A stretch of 64,000 nt of DNA, from NCBI GenBank assembly GCA_005884115.1, contig VAXW01000005.1, positions 992,001-1,056,000 of the forward strand. The letters run 5' to 3'. Positions 24,738-32,274 of this stretch are shown here, one piece after another; position 1 is the first letter of the stretch, and every line of letters starts with the position of its first letter. A program made the position numbers and the translations under genes. A model generated the notes under the pieces. That model did not search any database. It was not told where the DNA came from and saw only the letters and a list, made by a program, of their open reading frames with translations. This stretch comes from Actinomycetota bacterium (GTDB taxonomy: Bacteria; Actinomycetota; Thermoleophilia; Solirubrobacterales; Solirubrobacteraceae).

Positions 24738-25853
24738 ATGGCTGTCCGAGCTGCAGGGTGGTGCGCAGGTTCGCGCTGGAGTCGAGTGCGGGCGACGTTG
24801 AGTCCCGCCGAGTGGCGCCGCGCAGCTGGCTTGTTCGCCGCGGTCGCGGCATTGCACGCCCTCGGCTTCATCGTGCTGCTCGCCTTGGTGGTCCCGCAGC
24901 ACCTGCACCTTGGCGGTGGAGGGATCTTCGGTCTCGGGATCGGCATGACGGCGTACACGCTCGGGCTGCGTCACGCCTTTGACGCCGATCACCTCGCCGC
25001 GATCGACAACACCACCCGCAAGCTCACGCACGAGGGTCAGCGGCCGCTGAGCGTCGGCTTCTTCTTCTCGCTCGGCCACTCGACGATCGTGTTCGTGCTC
25101 GCGGCGCTGTTTGCGATCGGCGTCAAGGGACTCGGCGGTGCCGTTCGAGGCGATGGCTCGACCCTGCACACGGCGACGGCGGTGGCCGGTCCGGTCATCT
25201 CGGGATCGTTTCTGCTCCTGATCGGGCTGCTGAACCTCGCGATCCTCGTCAGCGTCGTGCGCATCTTCAGACGCATGCGCAGCGGCAGCTTCGACGAGCG
25301 CGAGCTCCAGGAGCAACTCGACAAGCGCGGCTTGCTGAACCGCTTTTATGGGCGCGCCACGCGCGCTGTGCGGGCACCATGGCAGATGTACCTGGTGGGG
25401 CTGCTGTTCGGGCTCGGGTTCGACACGGCGACCGAGGTCGCGCTGCTCGCCGCTGCCGGCGCGGCCGCCGTGGGTGGCCTGCCGTGGTACGCGATCCTGT
25501 GCCTTCCGGTCCTGTTCGCCGCCGGAATGTCGTTGCTGGACACGATCGACGGCGTGTTTATGAACGTGGCCTGCAGCTGGGCGTTCTCGAGGCCGATCCG
25601 CAAGGTCTTTTACAACATCACCATCACTGGCCTGTCGGTAGCGGTCGCGCTGCTCATCGGATCGGTCGAGCTGCTCTCGGTGCTGGCCGACAGGCTCAAG
25701 CTAGGCGGGGGCGTTTGGGACCTCGCCTCGGACGTCAACCTGTTCGGTTATGTGATCCTCGGGATGTTCGTCTTGACCTGGGTGACGGCGCTCTGCGCGT
25801 GGCGCTTCGGGCGCATCGAGGAGCACTGGTCGGTGGGCGTGCCGGAGTCCTAG
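24738..25853 (+). CDS. NiCoT-family nickel/cobalt transporter
   Basis: 371 residues and eight TM segments. The diagnostic motif in TM2 is present: RHAFDADHLAAIDNTTRK (H79, D82, D84 and H85 form the metal filter). The other family blocks are FFFSLGHSTIVF, LFGLGFDTATEV and GMSLLDTIDGVFM. It imports Ni2+ or Co2+ for metalloenzymes or cobalamin. Start ATG 24738 with GGAGGG upstream; the frame also opens 7 codons earlier. No urease, hydrogenase or cobalamin gene is nearby, so the metal choice is open. Confidence 0.92.
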   Translation: MAVRAAGWCAGSRWSRVRATLSPAEWRRAAGLFAAVAALHALGFIVLLALVVPQHLHLGGGGIFGLGIGMTAYTLGLRHAFDADHLAAIDNTTRKLTHEGQRPLSVGFFFSLGHSTIVFVLAALFAIGVKGLGGAVRGDGSTLHTATAVAGPVISGSFLLLIGLLNLAILVSVVRIFRRMRSGSFDERELQEQLDKRGLLNRFYGRATRAVRAPWQMYLVGLLFGLGFDTATEVALLAAAGAAAVGGLPWYAILCLPVLFAAGMSLLDTIDGVFMNVACSWAFSRPIRKVFYNITITGLSVAVALLIGSVELLSVLADRLKLGGGVWDLASDVNLFGYVILGMFVLTWVTALCAWRFGRIEEHWSVGVPES

Positions 25854-25968
25854 TCGTGCAGCTGTCAAGAGCGAAAGCCAATCCGTTGATCCGATGTCCT
25901 GTCACCGACGTAACACGAGCATTACCGTTTGTTCGAGCTAGCTTCGCTAGCGCTTCAAGGAGGAGCTA

Positions 25969-26997
25969 ATGGCAGACCATCTCGATGCCCCTGGCCTCAC
26001 CTCGCCGGCAATGGATGCCAGGGTGGACATCACAGACCACTATGCGTTCCAGAAGCCCGGTCACCCAGACCGGACCATCCTGATCCTGAACGTCAATCCG
26101 CTGGCGCCGACGCACGCCGACGAATTCCGGTCGGACGCGGTCTACGAGACGCTGATAGACACGGACGGCGACGCGCATCCGAACATTGCGTTTCGCTATC
26201 GCTTCACACCCAAGGCGCACGGGAACCAGTTCGCACACGTCACGCGTGCCGAGATTCCCGAAGGCGCAGGGCTCGAAGATGGTCACATTCATGAGGAGTG
26301 GGAGAAGGACCACCTCATCGAGCATGCACCTGTGTCCTTCGACAGTCACGCCATAGTCACGGGCGGTCGCAGCACGGTGAAGTTCTTTGCCGGCCTGCGC
26401 AGCGACCCGTTCTTCTTCGACCTGCTCGGCTTCCTCGACGGGCTGAAATTCACCGGCTCAGACTTCTTCATCGACAAGAATGTGTTCGGGATCGCACTGG
26501 ACCTACCCAGCGAGCTGCTCGGGGAGAATCCAAAGATCGGCGTTTGGGCGAGGACGCTCGTGCCGATGCTTATGCAGCCGGATCACCTCACGCAAGCGGA
26601 CCAGATGGGCAGGCCGGCGATCAACACGGTCTTCAATCACGGCCCCGACAAGAACCTCTTTAACCTGACTCAACCCGCGGACCAACGCAACGCCGCGACG
26701 ACGGGCGGCCCCAGCTTCCTGGAATTGTTTACTTCGGAGCTCCAGACCCTCGGCGGCTACGGCGGCTCGGAAGCGAAATCGATCGCGGAAATTCTGCTGC
26801 CCGACGTGCTGACGTTCGACTACTCGAGCTCGGGCGGCTTTTTGAATGGTCGCAGGCTGCAGGACGACGTGATCGACATCGAGCTCAACCTTGTAACCCA
26901 GGGTGGGGTCACTGGTGACAAAGTCGGTCCGCACACCGACTACCTCTCCGACTTTCCCTACCTCGGCAATCCGCACAATTCGAGCAAGAGGAGTTGA
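25969..26997 (+). CDS. DUF4331 family protein
   Basis: 342 residues with the DUF4331 pattern: an N-terminal MADHLDAPGLTSPAMDARVDITDHYAF, TILILNVNPL, a middle RSDPFFFDLLGF, and the end GRRLQDDVIDIELNLVTQGG...TDYLSDFPYLGNPH. The HLDAP start, usual for this family, suggests metal or cofactor contacts. AAGGAGGAG precedes the ATG. It is followed 2 bases later by a Tat-signal protein, so the two may act together. The family has no settled function. Confidence 0.85.
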   Translation: MADHLDAPGLTSPAMDARVDITDHYAFQKPGHPDRTILILNVNPLAPTHADEFRSDAVYETLIDTDGDAHPNIAFRYRFTPKAHGNQFAHVTRAEIPEGAGLEDGHIHEEWEKDHLIEHAPVSFDSHAIVTGGRSTVKFFAGLRSDPFFFDLLGFLDGLKFTGSDFFIDKNVFGIALDLPSELLGENPKIGVWARTLVPMLMQPDHLTQADQMGRPAINTVFNHGPDKNLFNLTQPADQRNAATTGGPSFLELFTSELQTLGGYGGSEAKSIAEILLPDVLTFDYSSSGGFLNGRRLQDDVIDIELNLVTQGGVTGDKVGPHTDYLSDFPYLGNPHNSSKRS

Positions 26998-26999
26998 CG

Positions 27000-27458
27000 A
27001 TGGACGCGCTGGATCGCAGGAGCTTTCTGAAGATTGCCGGAGTCGGATCGGCGGCCGCCGCGTTCCCCCTCGCTTCCCGCCTGGGAGAGCAGACCGGGGG
27101 GTTCTCGTTCAGGGCGACGGGCGGGTTGCCGGAAGCGCCGCTGCCTAGCTACGCGACTCAGATCGTGGAGGGCCACGTGGACGTGGCGAAGGGATCTGGG
27201 CTGGTGACGAGCCGCGTGCTCGCCGGCCATCCCGACGAGACGAGCTTGGTCGGCATTCCGGGCCTCGGGCGGATGATTCGGGTAACCGCCGTGGACTCCG
27301 AGGATCGCCGGCTGCGACTGCGCGGCGTCATGGAGGATCGCTCTCAGCTACGCCGCGGAGAGAGCCCCGCCGTCGAGATCGTGGTCGATCGCAGGCGCGG
27401 AGTGGTCCATGCTCCGTTTCTCGGGCGCCAGCGAGAGCTCAGGCTCGCCAAGCCTTAG
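27000..27458 (+). CDS. Tat-exported protein of unknown function
   Basis: 152 residues. The N terminus MDALDRRSFLKIAGVGSAAAAFPLA is a twin-arginine signal (RRSFLK), so the protein is exported folded, often with a cofactor. The mature part is beta-rich with TSRVLAGHPDETSLVGIPGLGRMIRV. AGAGGAG precedes ATG 27000; a TTG at 26994 would overlap the DUF4331 stop. Its place right after DUF4331 suggests a joint extracytoplasmic role. Family not recognised. Confidence 0.75.
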   Translation: MDALDRRSFLKIAGVGSAAAAFPLASRLGEQTGGFSFRATGGLPEAPLPSYATQIVEGHVDVAKGSGLVTSRVLAGHPDETSLVGIPGLGRMIRVTAVDSEDRRLRLRGVMEDRSQLRRGESPAVEIVVDRRRGVVHAPFLGRQRELRLAKP

Positions 27459-27533
27459 CTTCGGGTTACCGGTCGTGGACAGAGGGGCCCCGATCTAGGA
27501 TTTGAATTGCCGCCAACTTGACGGTTCGTGTGA

Positions 27534-27974
27534 TCAGCCGGCCAGTGCCCGCTCGAGCTCGTCCAGGCATCCGCGCCAGCCCTCGTCCTGGGCGTCGCGG
27601 CGCTCGCCGGTCGAGATGCCGCTGTTGACCATCAGCACCGTGGTCAGGCCCTCGGATTCCGAGAAGGACAGCTCGATCAGCTGCTCGTTGGAGGGATCAT
27701 CGTCGAAGGTCCAAGTCATCACCAGCCGGTGGGGCCGATCGATGAGCGCGTATTCGCCCTGTGCTTTGGCCTCCCTGCCGTCTGGCCTGCGCATCACGAC
27801 CTGGACCTTGCCGCCCACCCGGAGATCGACCTCGGCCTGCGGCGTATCCCAGTCGGGGGCGCAGTGGAACCAGCGCCGCATCACCTCGGGGCTGGTCCAG
27901 GCATCGAAGACGTCCTCGGCCGCAGCCGCGAAGGTCCGCTCGATATGCACCACGTGGCGTGACTCCTCGGTCAC
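27534..27974 (-). CDS. AHSA1/SRPBCC-domain protein
   Basis: 146 residues: VVHIERTFAAAAEDVFDAWTSPEVMRRWF at the N terminus, then VGGKVQVVMRRPDG and the C-terminal DEGWRGCLDELERAL helix, an AHSA1-type helix-grip fold. The GTG at 27974 overlaps the TGA of the ArsR gene (GTGA). ArsR-AHSA1 pairs are a common actinobacterial arrangement in which both are controlled by the ArsR protein. Ligand unknown. Confidence 0.88.
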   Translation of the reverse strand: MTEESRHVVHIERTFAAAAEDVFDAWTSPEVMRRWFHCAPDWDTPQAEVDLRVGGKVQVVMRRPDGREAKAQGEYALIDRPHRLVMTWTFDDDPSNEQLIELSFSESEGLTTVLMVNSGISTGERRDAQDEGWRGCLDELERALAG

Positions 27975-28288
27975 CTTCGGTCCGTCCGTTCCTCCAGATA
28001 CTCGCCGACGACATCGAAGAGGCGCTCCCAGCGCTCCCGCTGGCTTTCTATCCAATCCGAGGCCTCGGCAAGCGCTTGCGGCCGCAGGGCGAGGCGGTGG
28101 GTCCTGCCCTCGATCACGCGGCTCACGACGCCTGCCTCCTCGAGCATCTTCATGTGCCGCGAGATCGTGGGCTTGGAGACGCCGAAGTCTCGCGTCACCT
28201 CTCCAACGGTCGCGACCCCGCCGCTGAGCCGTTCAACGATGCCCCGCCGGAGCGGATGCGCGAGGGCCCTGAACGCATCGTTAGCCAT
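27971..28288 (-). CDS. ArsR-family winged-helix regulator
   Basis: 105 residues: MANDAFRALAHPLRRGIVERLSGGVATVGEVTRDFGVSKPTISRHMKMLEEAGVVSRVIEGRTHRL, a complete ArsR wHTH with beta-wing. No metal-binding CxC is present, so it belongs to the non-metal type paired with SRPBCC proteins. An inverted repeat covers its start codon. Divergent from the second DUF899 gene, 53 bases away, which it may also control. Confidence 0.9.
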   Translation of the reverse strand: MANDAFRALAHPLRRGIVERLSGGVATVGEVTRDFGVSKPTISRHMKMLEEAGVVSRVIEGRTHRLALRPQALAEASDWIESQRERWERLFDVVGEYLEERTDRR

Positions 28289-28296
28289 TTTGCTAA
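28281..28296. promoter_or_regulatory. Inverted repeat over the ArsR start, likely operator
   Basis: TTAGC-N6-GCTAA (28281-28285 and 28292-28296) overlaps the ArsR start codon and is followed by the AT-rich run actatatag, a possible -10 for either direction. The position suits autorepression and shared control of the divergent DUF899 gene. Confidence 0.5.
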
Positions 28297-28341
28297 CTAT
28301 ATAGACTGCCCGCGAACCTAGACCCGAGAGGAGGCACGCTG

Positions 28342-29076
28342 ATGACGGAACACAGGATCGGCACGCAGGAGGAGTGGCAGGCGGAGCGCGACGAGCTGCT
28401 GAGGGAGGAGAAGGAGCTCACGCGCCGCGGCGATGAGTTGGCCAGGAAGAGGCGCGAGCTGCCCTGGGTTGTAGTCGAGAAGGACTACCGGTTCGAGACC
28501 GCCGACGGCACGAAGACCCTCGCCGAGCTCTTCGACGGTCGCTCCCAGCTGCTCGTCTACCACTTCATGTTTGGGCCGCCTTATGAGACTGGCTGTCCGG
28601 TCTGCTCCTCGATCGCGGACACGCTCGACCCCCAGGTCGCCCACCTGAAGGCCAAGGACGCCGCTCTGCTGCTCGCCTCCCGCGCGCCGCTGGAGAAGCT
28701 GCTCGCGTTCAGAGAGCGGATGGGCTGGGGCATCGACTGGGTCTCGAGCGGCGGCAGCGACTTCAATCGCGACCTCGGCTTCCTGTACACGAAGGAGGAG
28801 CTGAAGCCGTTTCTTGAGGGCGAGATCCCGCTCACCGTTGAGCAGAACGCGCGCTTGTGCGGGACGGACGTCGAGGGGTACGTCTCGGAGCGACCGGGCC
28901 TGAGCGTGTACGCGCTAGTCAACGGGACCGTCTACCGGACCTACGTAACGACCGCCCGGGGCCTCGAGCCCGCAATGGCCTACTACGGCCTGCTGGACCG
29001 GACGCCCAAGGGTCGCGACGAGAGCGCCTCGAGGCCGTTGTGGGTGCGCCGCCACGACGAATACCAAGCGAGTTGA
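28342..29076 (+). CDS. DUF899 thioredoxin-like protein, copy 2
   Basis: 244 residues, clearly paralogous to the gene at 22160: HRIGTQEEWQAERDELLREEKELTRRGDELARKRRELPWVVVEKDYRFETADGTKTLAELFDGRSQLLVYHFMFGPPYE. CPVC replaces the CPGC of copy 1. AGAGGAGG lies 7 bases before the ATG. It is divergent from the ArsR gene and may share its operator region. Function unknown. Confidence 0.87.
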   Translation: MTEHRIGTQEEWQAERDELLREEKELTRRGDELARKRRELPWVVVEKDYRFETADGTKTLAELFDGRSQLLVYHFMFGPPYETGCPVCSSIADTLDPQVAHLKAKDAALLLASRAPLEKLLAFRERMGWGIDWVSSGGSDFNRDLGFLYTKEELKPFLEGEIPLTVEQNARLCGTDVEGYVSERPGLSVYALVNGTVYRTYVTTARGLEPAMAYYGLLDRTPKGRDESASRPLWVRRHDEYQAS

Positions 29077-29265
29077 GTGCTTCCGCTGGGCTCGGCCGAC
29101 GACTGCCTGAGCCCGGGCAGCGGATCGTTGCGGCAGGTAAGGGGAGCGACACAGTGCCGGTCGGGATGCTGGGAAGCATTGGATCGGCAGACGGCGGCGT
29201 GGCGCGAACACCTGGCTCGGCAGGCAGCTCTCAGAGAATTTCATCGCGTCGGGCAAACTGAGCAC

Positions 29266-29709
29266 ATGAACGACGCCTCCTCGAGGGGGACGGGTCGGGC
29301 TCCAGTGCTCACCGTCGACGTCGTGGCGCTTGCCTGCGTAGAGGATGTTCCGCGTGCACTGCTGGTACAGCGTGGCCATCCGCCGTTCGCCGGCAGCTGG
29401 GCACTTCCGGGTGGCTTCGTTGAGGAAGGCGAGCGGGTTGTACAAGCCGCAAGTCGCGAGCTGTTCGAGGAGACAGGCCTGCGGGCCGGTGACCTGGAGC
29501 TCCTAGGCGTCTACGACACGCCTGGCCGCGATCCACGGGGCCAGACGGTCTCGATCGTCTACATCGCACGCCTCGCCAGCGAGCAGCCGGTGACCGGCGG
29601 CGACGACGCGAGTGACGCTCGTTGGTTCCCGACCGACTCGCCGCCGGATCTGGCCTTCGATCACGACCTCATCCTGGCGGACGCGATCGCTCGTGTTCGC
29701 GAGACGTAA
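29266..29709 (+). CDS. Nudix hydrolase
   Basis: 147 residues with a complete Nudix box: G-x5-E-x7-RE-x2-EE-x-G in GGFVEEGERVVQAASRELFEETGL. The pattern VDVVALACVE...LLVQRGHPPFAGSWALPGG resembles ADP-ribose or NAD-metabolite pyrophosphatases of the NrtR/ADPRase type, without the NrtR wHTH. The start ATG 29266 has no strong ribosome site; the frame opens further upstream but without similarity. Substrate inferred only. Confidence 0.85.
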   Translation: MNDASSRGTGRAPVLTVDVVALACVEDVPRALLVQRGHPPFAGSWALPGGFVEEGERVVQAASRELFEETGLRAGDLELLGVYDTPGRDPRGQTVSIVYIARLASEQPVTGGDDASDARWFPTDSPPDLAFDHDLILADAIARVRET

Positions 29710-29890
29710 GGCCTCGTGCCCGGCGGCCTCTCGTCTGTCCTCGAGCGACTCGATCGAGCGGTCCCGCGCGCGCCGAGAGCCTCACCGACCGGTCTCTCGC
29801 AGCAGGCCGCGTCCCACCGGGCGGACTGGGGAACGGTGATGGCGCGGGAGCAAACGCGCACGCACGGCGCGGACCAGCCCCGGGGCTACG

Positions 29891-30355
29891 ATGGTCGGCG
29901 TGCCCTCCCTTTTCGACTGGGCCGGCGGCGAAGACGCATTTGTTCGGCTGATCAACGCCTTCTACGACCGAGTCGAAGCCGACGAGTTGCTCTCGCCGCT
30001 ATTTCCGGGCGGAGTGTCGGAGGAGCACCGCCTGCACGTGATCGCTTGGTGGTGCGAGGTCTTCGGCGGTCCAACGCGCTACACCGACGAGCTCGGCGGC
30101 TACGAGCGGATGCTCGCCAAGCATCACAACCTCGCGATCACGCCCGAGCAGCGGTTCCGCTTCGCGTCGCTGATGAGTCTCGCCGCCGACGACGCTGAGC
30201 TCCCGGATGACCCAGAGTTCCGCTCCGCGTTCGTTGCCTACCTCGAGTGGGGGACCCGCCTTGCGCAGCACAACTCACAACCGGGCGCCAAGGTCGTAGA
30301 GCATGCGCCTGTGCCACGCTGGGGCTGGGGTGAGGCGCCGCCATTCCAGCCTTAG
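29891..30355 (+). CDS. Truncated haemoglobin, group II
   Basis: 154 residues of the 2-on-2 globin fold: SLFDWAGGEDAFVRLINAFYDRVEADELLSPLFPGG, then FGGPTRYTDELGG and the F-helix region LAKHHNLAITPEQRFRF, which carries the proximal haem His. A Trp in the EAPPFQP tail region is typical of actinobacterial GlbO. It probably handles O2, NO or peroxide. Start ATG 29891, or GTG three codons later. Stands between Nudix and an NADP-dependent reductase. Confidence 0.88.
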   Translation: MVGVPSLFDWAGGEDAFVRLINAFYDRVEADELLSPLFPGGVSEEHRLHVIAWWCEVFGGPTRYTDELGGYERMLAKHHNLAITPEQRFRFASLMSLAADDAELPDDPEFRSAFVAYLEWGTRLAQHNSQPGAKVVEHAPVPRWGWGEAPPFQP

Positions 30356-30445
30356 CAGCATGCTGCCGAGGCCAGATGAGATCCACTCGTCGCACCGGAC
30401 GAGCGCCCATTACATTGCGGCCACCCAAACGCGAGAGGAGCACAG

Positions 30446-31117
30446 ATGGCGAACGGCCGACTAGCACACGGTCGGATCGGCGTGTTGGGGAGCGGGGAAG
30501 TTGGACGGCGCTTGGCGGCCGGGTTCGCCAGTCGCGGCCACGACGTGATGATCGGCTCGCGCGACCCGGGGAAGGCCGAGTTGCGCGAATGGCTGGCTGG
30601 CGATGGAGCCGACATCGAGGCCGGTACGTTCGCCCAGGCAGCCGCGCATGGCGAGTTGCTTGTCCTCGCGCTGCTGGGTGTCGCCGCGGAGGAGGCGATT
30701 ACGGCCGCCGACCCTGGCAACTTCGGCGGCAAGGTCGTCATCGACGCCATGAACCCGCTCGACTTTTCCGGCGGGTTCCCGCCGAGGCTCTCGATCGCGG
30801 GCGAGGACTCACTTGGCGAGCGCGTCCAGCGGGCGCTGCCCGACGCGAAGGTCGTCAAGGCGTTCAATACGATCGGCAGCCCGTACTTTGTGGATCCAAG
30901 CTTCAGCCAGGGCGCGCCCACGATGCTGATCGCTGGCGACGACGAGGGCGCCAAGCGCACCGTAGGCGACGTGCTCGCCGACCTCGGCTGGTCCGATGTG
31001 GTCGATATTGGCGGTATCGAGGGCTCGCGTGAGCTCGAGGCGATCTGCATCGCGTGGGTCAAGATCGGCGGCATGCGGGGCTCCTGGGACCACGGGTTCA
31101 AGCTGCTCGTCGGCTAG
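30446..31117 (+). CDS. NADPH-dependent reductase, F420 reductase/NAD-binding type
   Basis: 223 residues with an N-terminal Rossmann motif IGVLGSGEVGRRLAAGFASRGHDVMIGSRDP, LLVLALLGVAAEEAI and the family block VIDAMNPLDFSGG...VVKAFNTIGSPYFVDPSF, typical of the NADPH:F420 reductase-like family (Pfam F420_oxidored). F420 is used in this lineage, so hydride transfer between NADPH and F420 is plausible but unproven. AGAGGAG precedes the ATG by 7 bases. Confidence 0.83.
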   Translation: MANGRLAHGRIGVLGSGEVGRRLAAGFASRGHDVMIGSRDPGKAELREWLAGDGADIEAGTFAQAAAHGELLVLALLGVAAEEAITAADPGNFGGKVVIDAMNPLDFSGGFPPRLSIAGEDSLGERVQRALPDAKVVKAFNTIGSPYFVDPSFSQGAPTMLIAGDDEGAKRTVGDVLADLGWSDVVDIGGIEGSRELEAICIAWVKIGGMRGSWDHGFKLLVG

Positions 31118-31198
31118 CCAACTCCCCGCTGTGCCAGAACAAGCGGGACTCGGCCTGACCCATGAGCTGTGGGCCCGTTCCACCCGCACGAGGGCAGG

Positions 31199-31315
31199 GT
31201 GGCGCGGATAGTCGGCTACCTCGACCGCGATCGCGCGCTTGCCGACCCTGGGCTGCGGGAATAGGCGATGTCGCGGGCGAACGTGGAGATCGTGCGCGGT
31301 CGCTCCAGCCCGTAA
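31199..31315 (+). pseudogene. Remnants of SnoaL-like genes
   Basis: A frame from 31199 to a stop at 31262-31264 reads VARIVGYLDRDRALADPGLRE, the usual last strand and tail of SnoaL proteins. Four bases later ATG 31268 reads MSRANVEIVRG and stops after 15 residues; that is the typical start of the same family. These look like the tail of one decayed SnoaL gene and the head of another. The bases before 31199 continue in a shifted frame (ELWARSTRTRAG). Confidence 0.5.
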
Positions 31316-31358
31316 GCGATCAGATCGAACGCTGGACGAGTCTCAGCACGCTTGCCCG

Positions 31359-32087
31359 TCAGGAATAGCTCAACTGCTCATCCCAGTCGGGCCGTCCTTC
31401 TGGCGTCAGGTCGAACAGGTTCCAGACCGGCTCCAGAGTGCCGACGTGCCGGGGATCCTGCCCCTGATCCCACGGCCCGTAGAAGAGCTCTGAGCTCCAG
31501 AAATGGCGGATCGCGTCCTCATCGCGATGGAACACGGTCAGCATCGGCCGCTGTGCCCCCTCGGCGGTCTCGGCGAGGTAGTCGCGGTTGTAGGTGTTGC
31601 TGGCGGAGGACAGCATCCGCAGCCGCTGCCAACCTCGCTCCTGTGCGAAGGTGAGGACGCGTGGCAGCGGGGCCTTCGCGACGACCGCGAGGTTCAGGTG
31701 CTGGGTCGCGTGCTCCGCCGCGCCGTCGAGCTGGTCGAGAAAGGCAACGCACGAGGGGCAAGGGCCCTCGTTCAGCGCCAGGAGCGCAGTCTGGCCGGTC
31801 GGCGGCCCGGGTCGCAGGTCGCCTGCATCCCGCGGGAACATGAAGCTGTAAATCACCAGCGAGTCCTTCCCAGGCGCGAAAAGCTCCGACAGCCGTACAT
31901 CCTTCGGCTCGTCGTCGGCCCCCAGCCCCTGGAAGATGTAGTCCTCCGGTACGACTCCACCCGGCGGAAGCAGCCGCCTGGCGGCCGCGACCGCCTCCAT
32001 CGAGCGGCGCAGCTCGACCTCGCGCGCGAGCAGCCGGTCGCGTGCCGCACGGTACTGAGGTGACTCTCCTGGAAACGCGATGCTCAT
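31359..32087 (-). CDS. DUF899 thioredoxin-like protein, copy 3
   Basis: 242 residues, a more divergent DUF899 member: SPQYRAARDRLLAREVELRRSMEAVAAARRLLPPGG, ...LSELFAPGKDSLVIYSFMFPRD, CPSC in the redox position, and the end WNLFDLTPEGRPDWDEQLSYS. ATG 32087 is chosen because GAGAGGAG lies 5 bases upstream; the frame runs about 120 codons further into unrelated sequence. Opposite strand to the other two copies. Function unknown. Confidence 0.83.
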   Translation of the reverse strand: MSIAFPGESPQYRAARDRLLAREVELRRSMEAVAAARRLLPPGGVVPEDYIFQGLGADDEPKDVRLSELFAPGKDSLVIYSFMFPRDAGDLRPGPPTGQTALLALNEGPCPSCVAFLDQLDGAAEHATQHLNLAVVAKAPLPRVLTFAQERGWQRLRMLSSASNTYNRDYLAETAEGAQRPMLTVFHRDEDAIRHFWSSELFYGPWDQGQDPRHVGTLEPVWNLFDLTPEGRPDWDEQLSYS

Positions 32088-32274
32088 CGTTCTCCTCTCG
32101 CCCAACTGTCGTTGCAACTGGCCGCACCATCCAACAACTGCCCGGCCTCCTTGTAGACCGACTCGAACCCCGGAACTCATCGGCTTGATATGCGACCCAG
32201 ATAGTGCGCTAGATGGTCCTGTCCGACGGCCGTGGCACGTCCGCGGCCTCCGTCGGAGCGTCTCTGGTGCGTGG

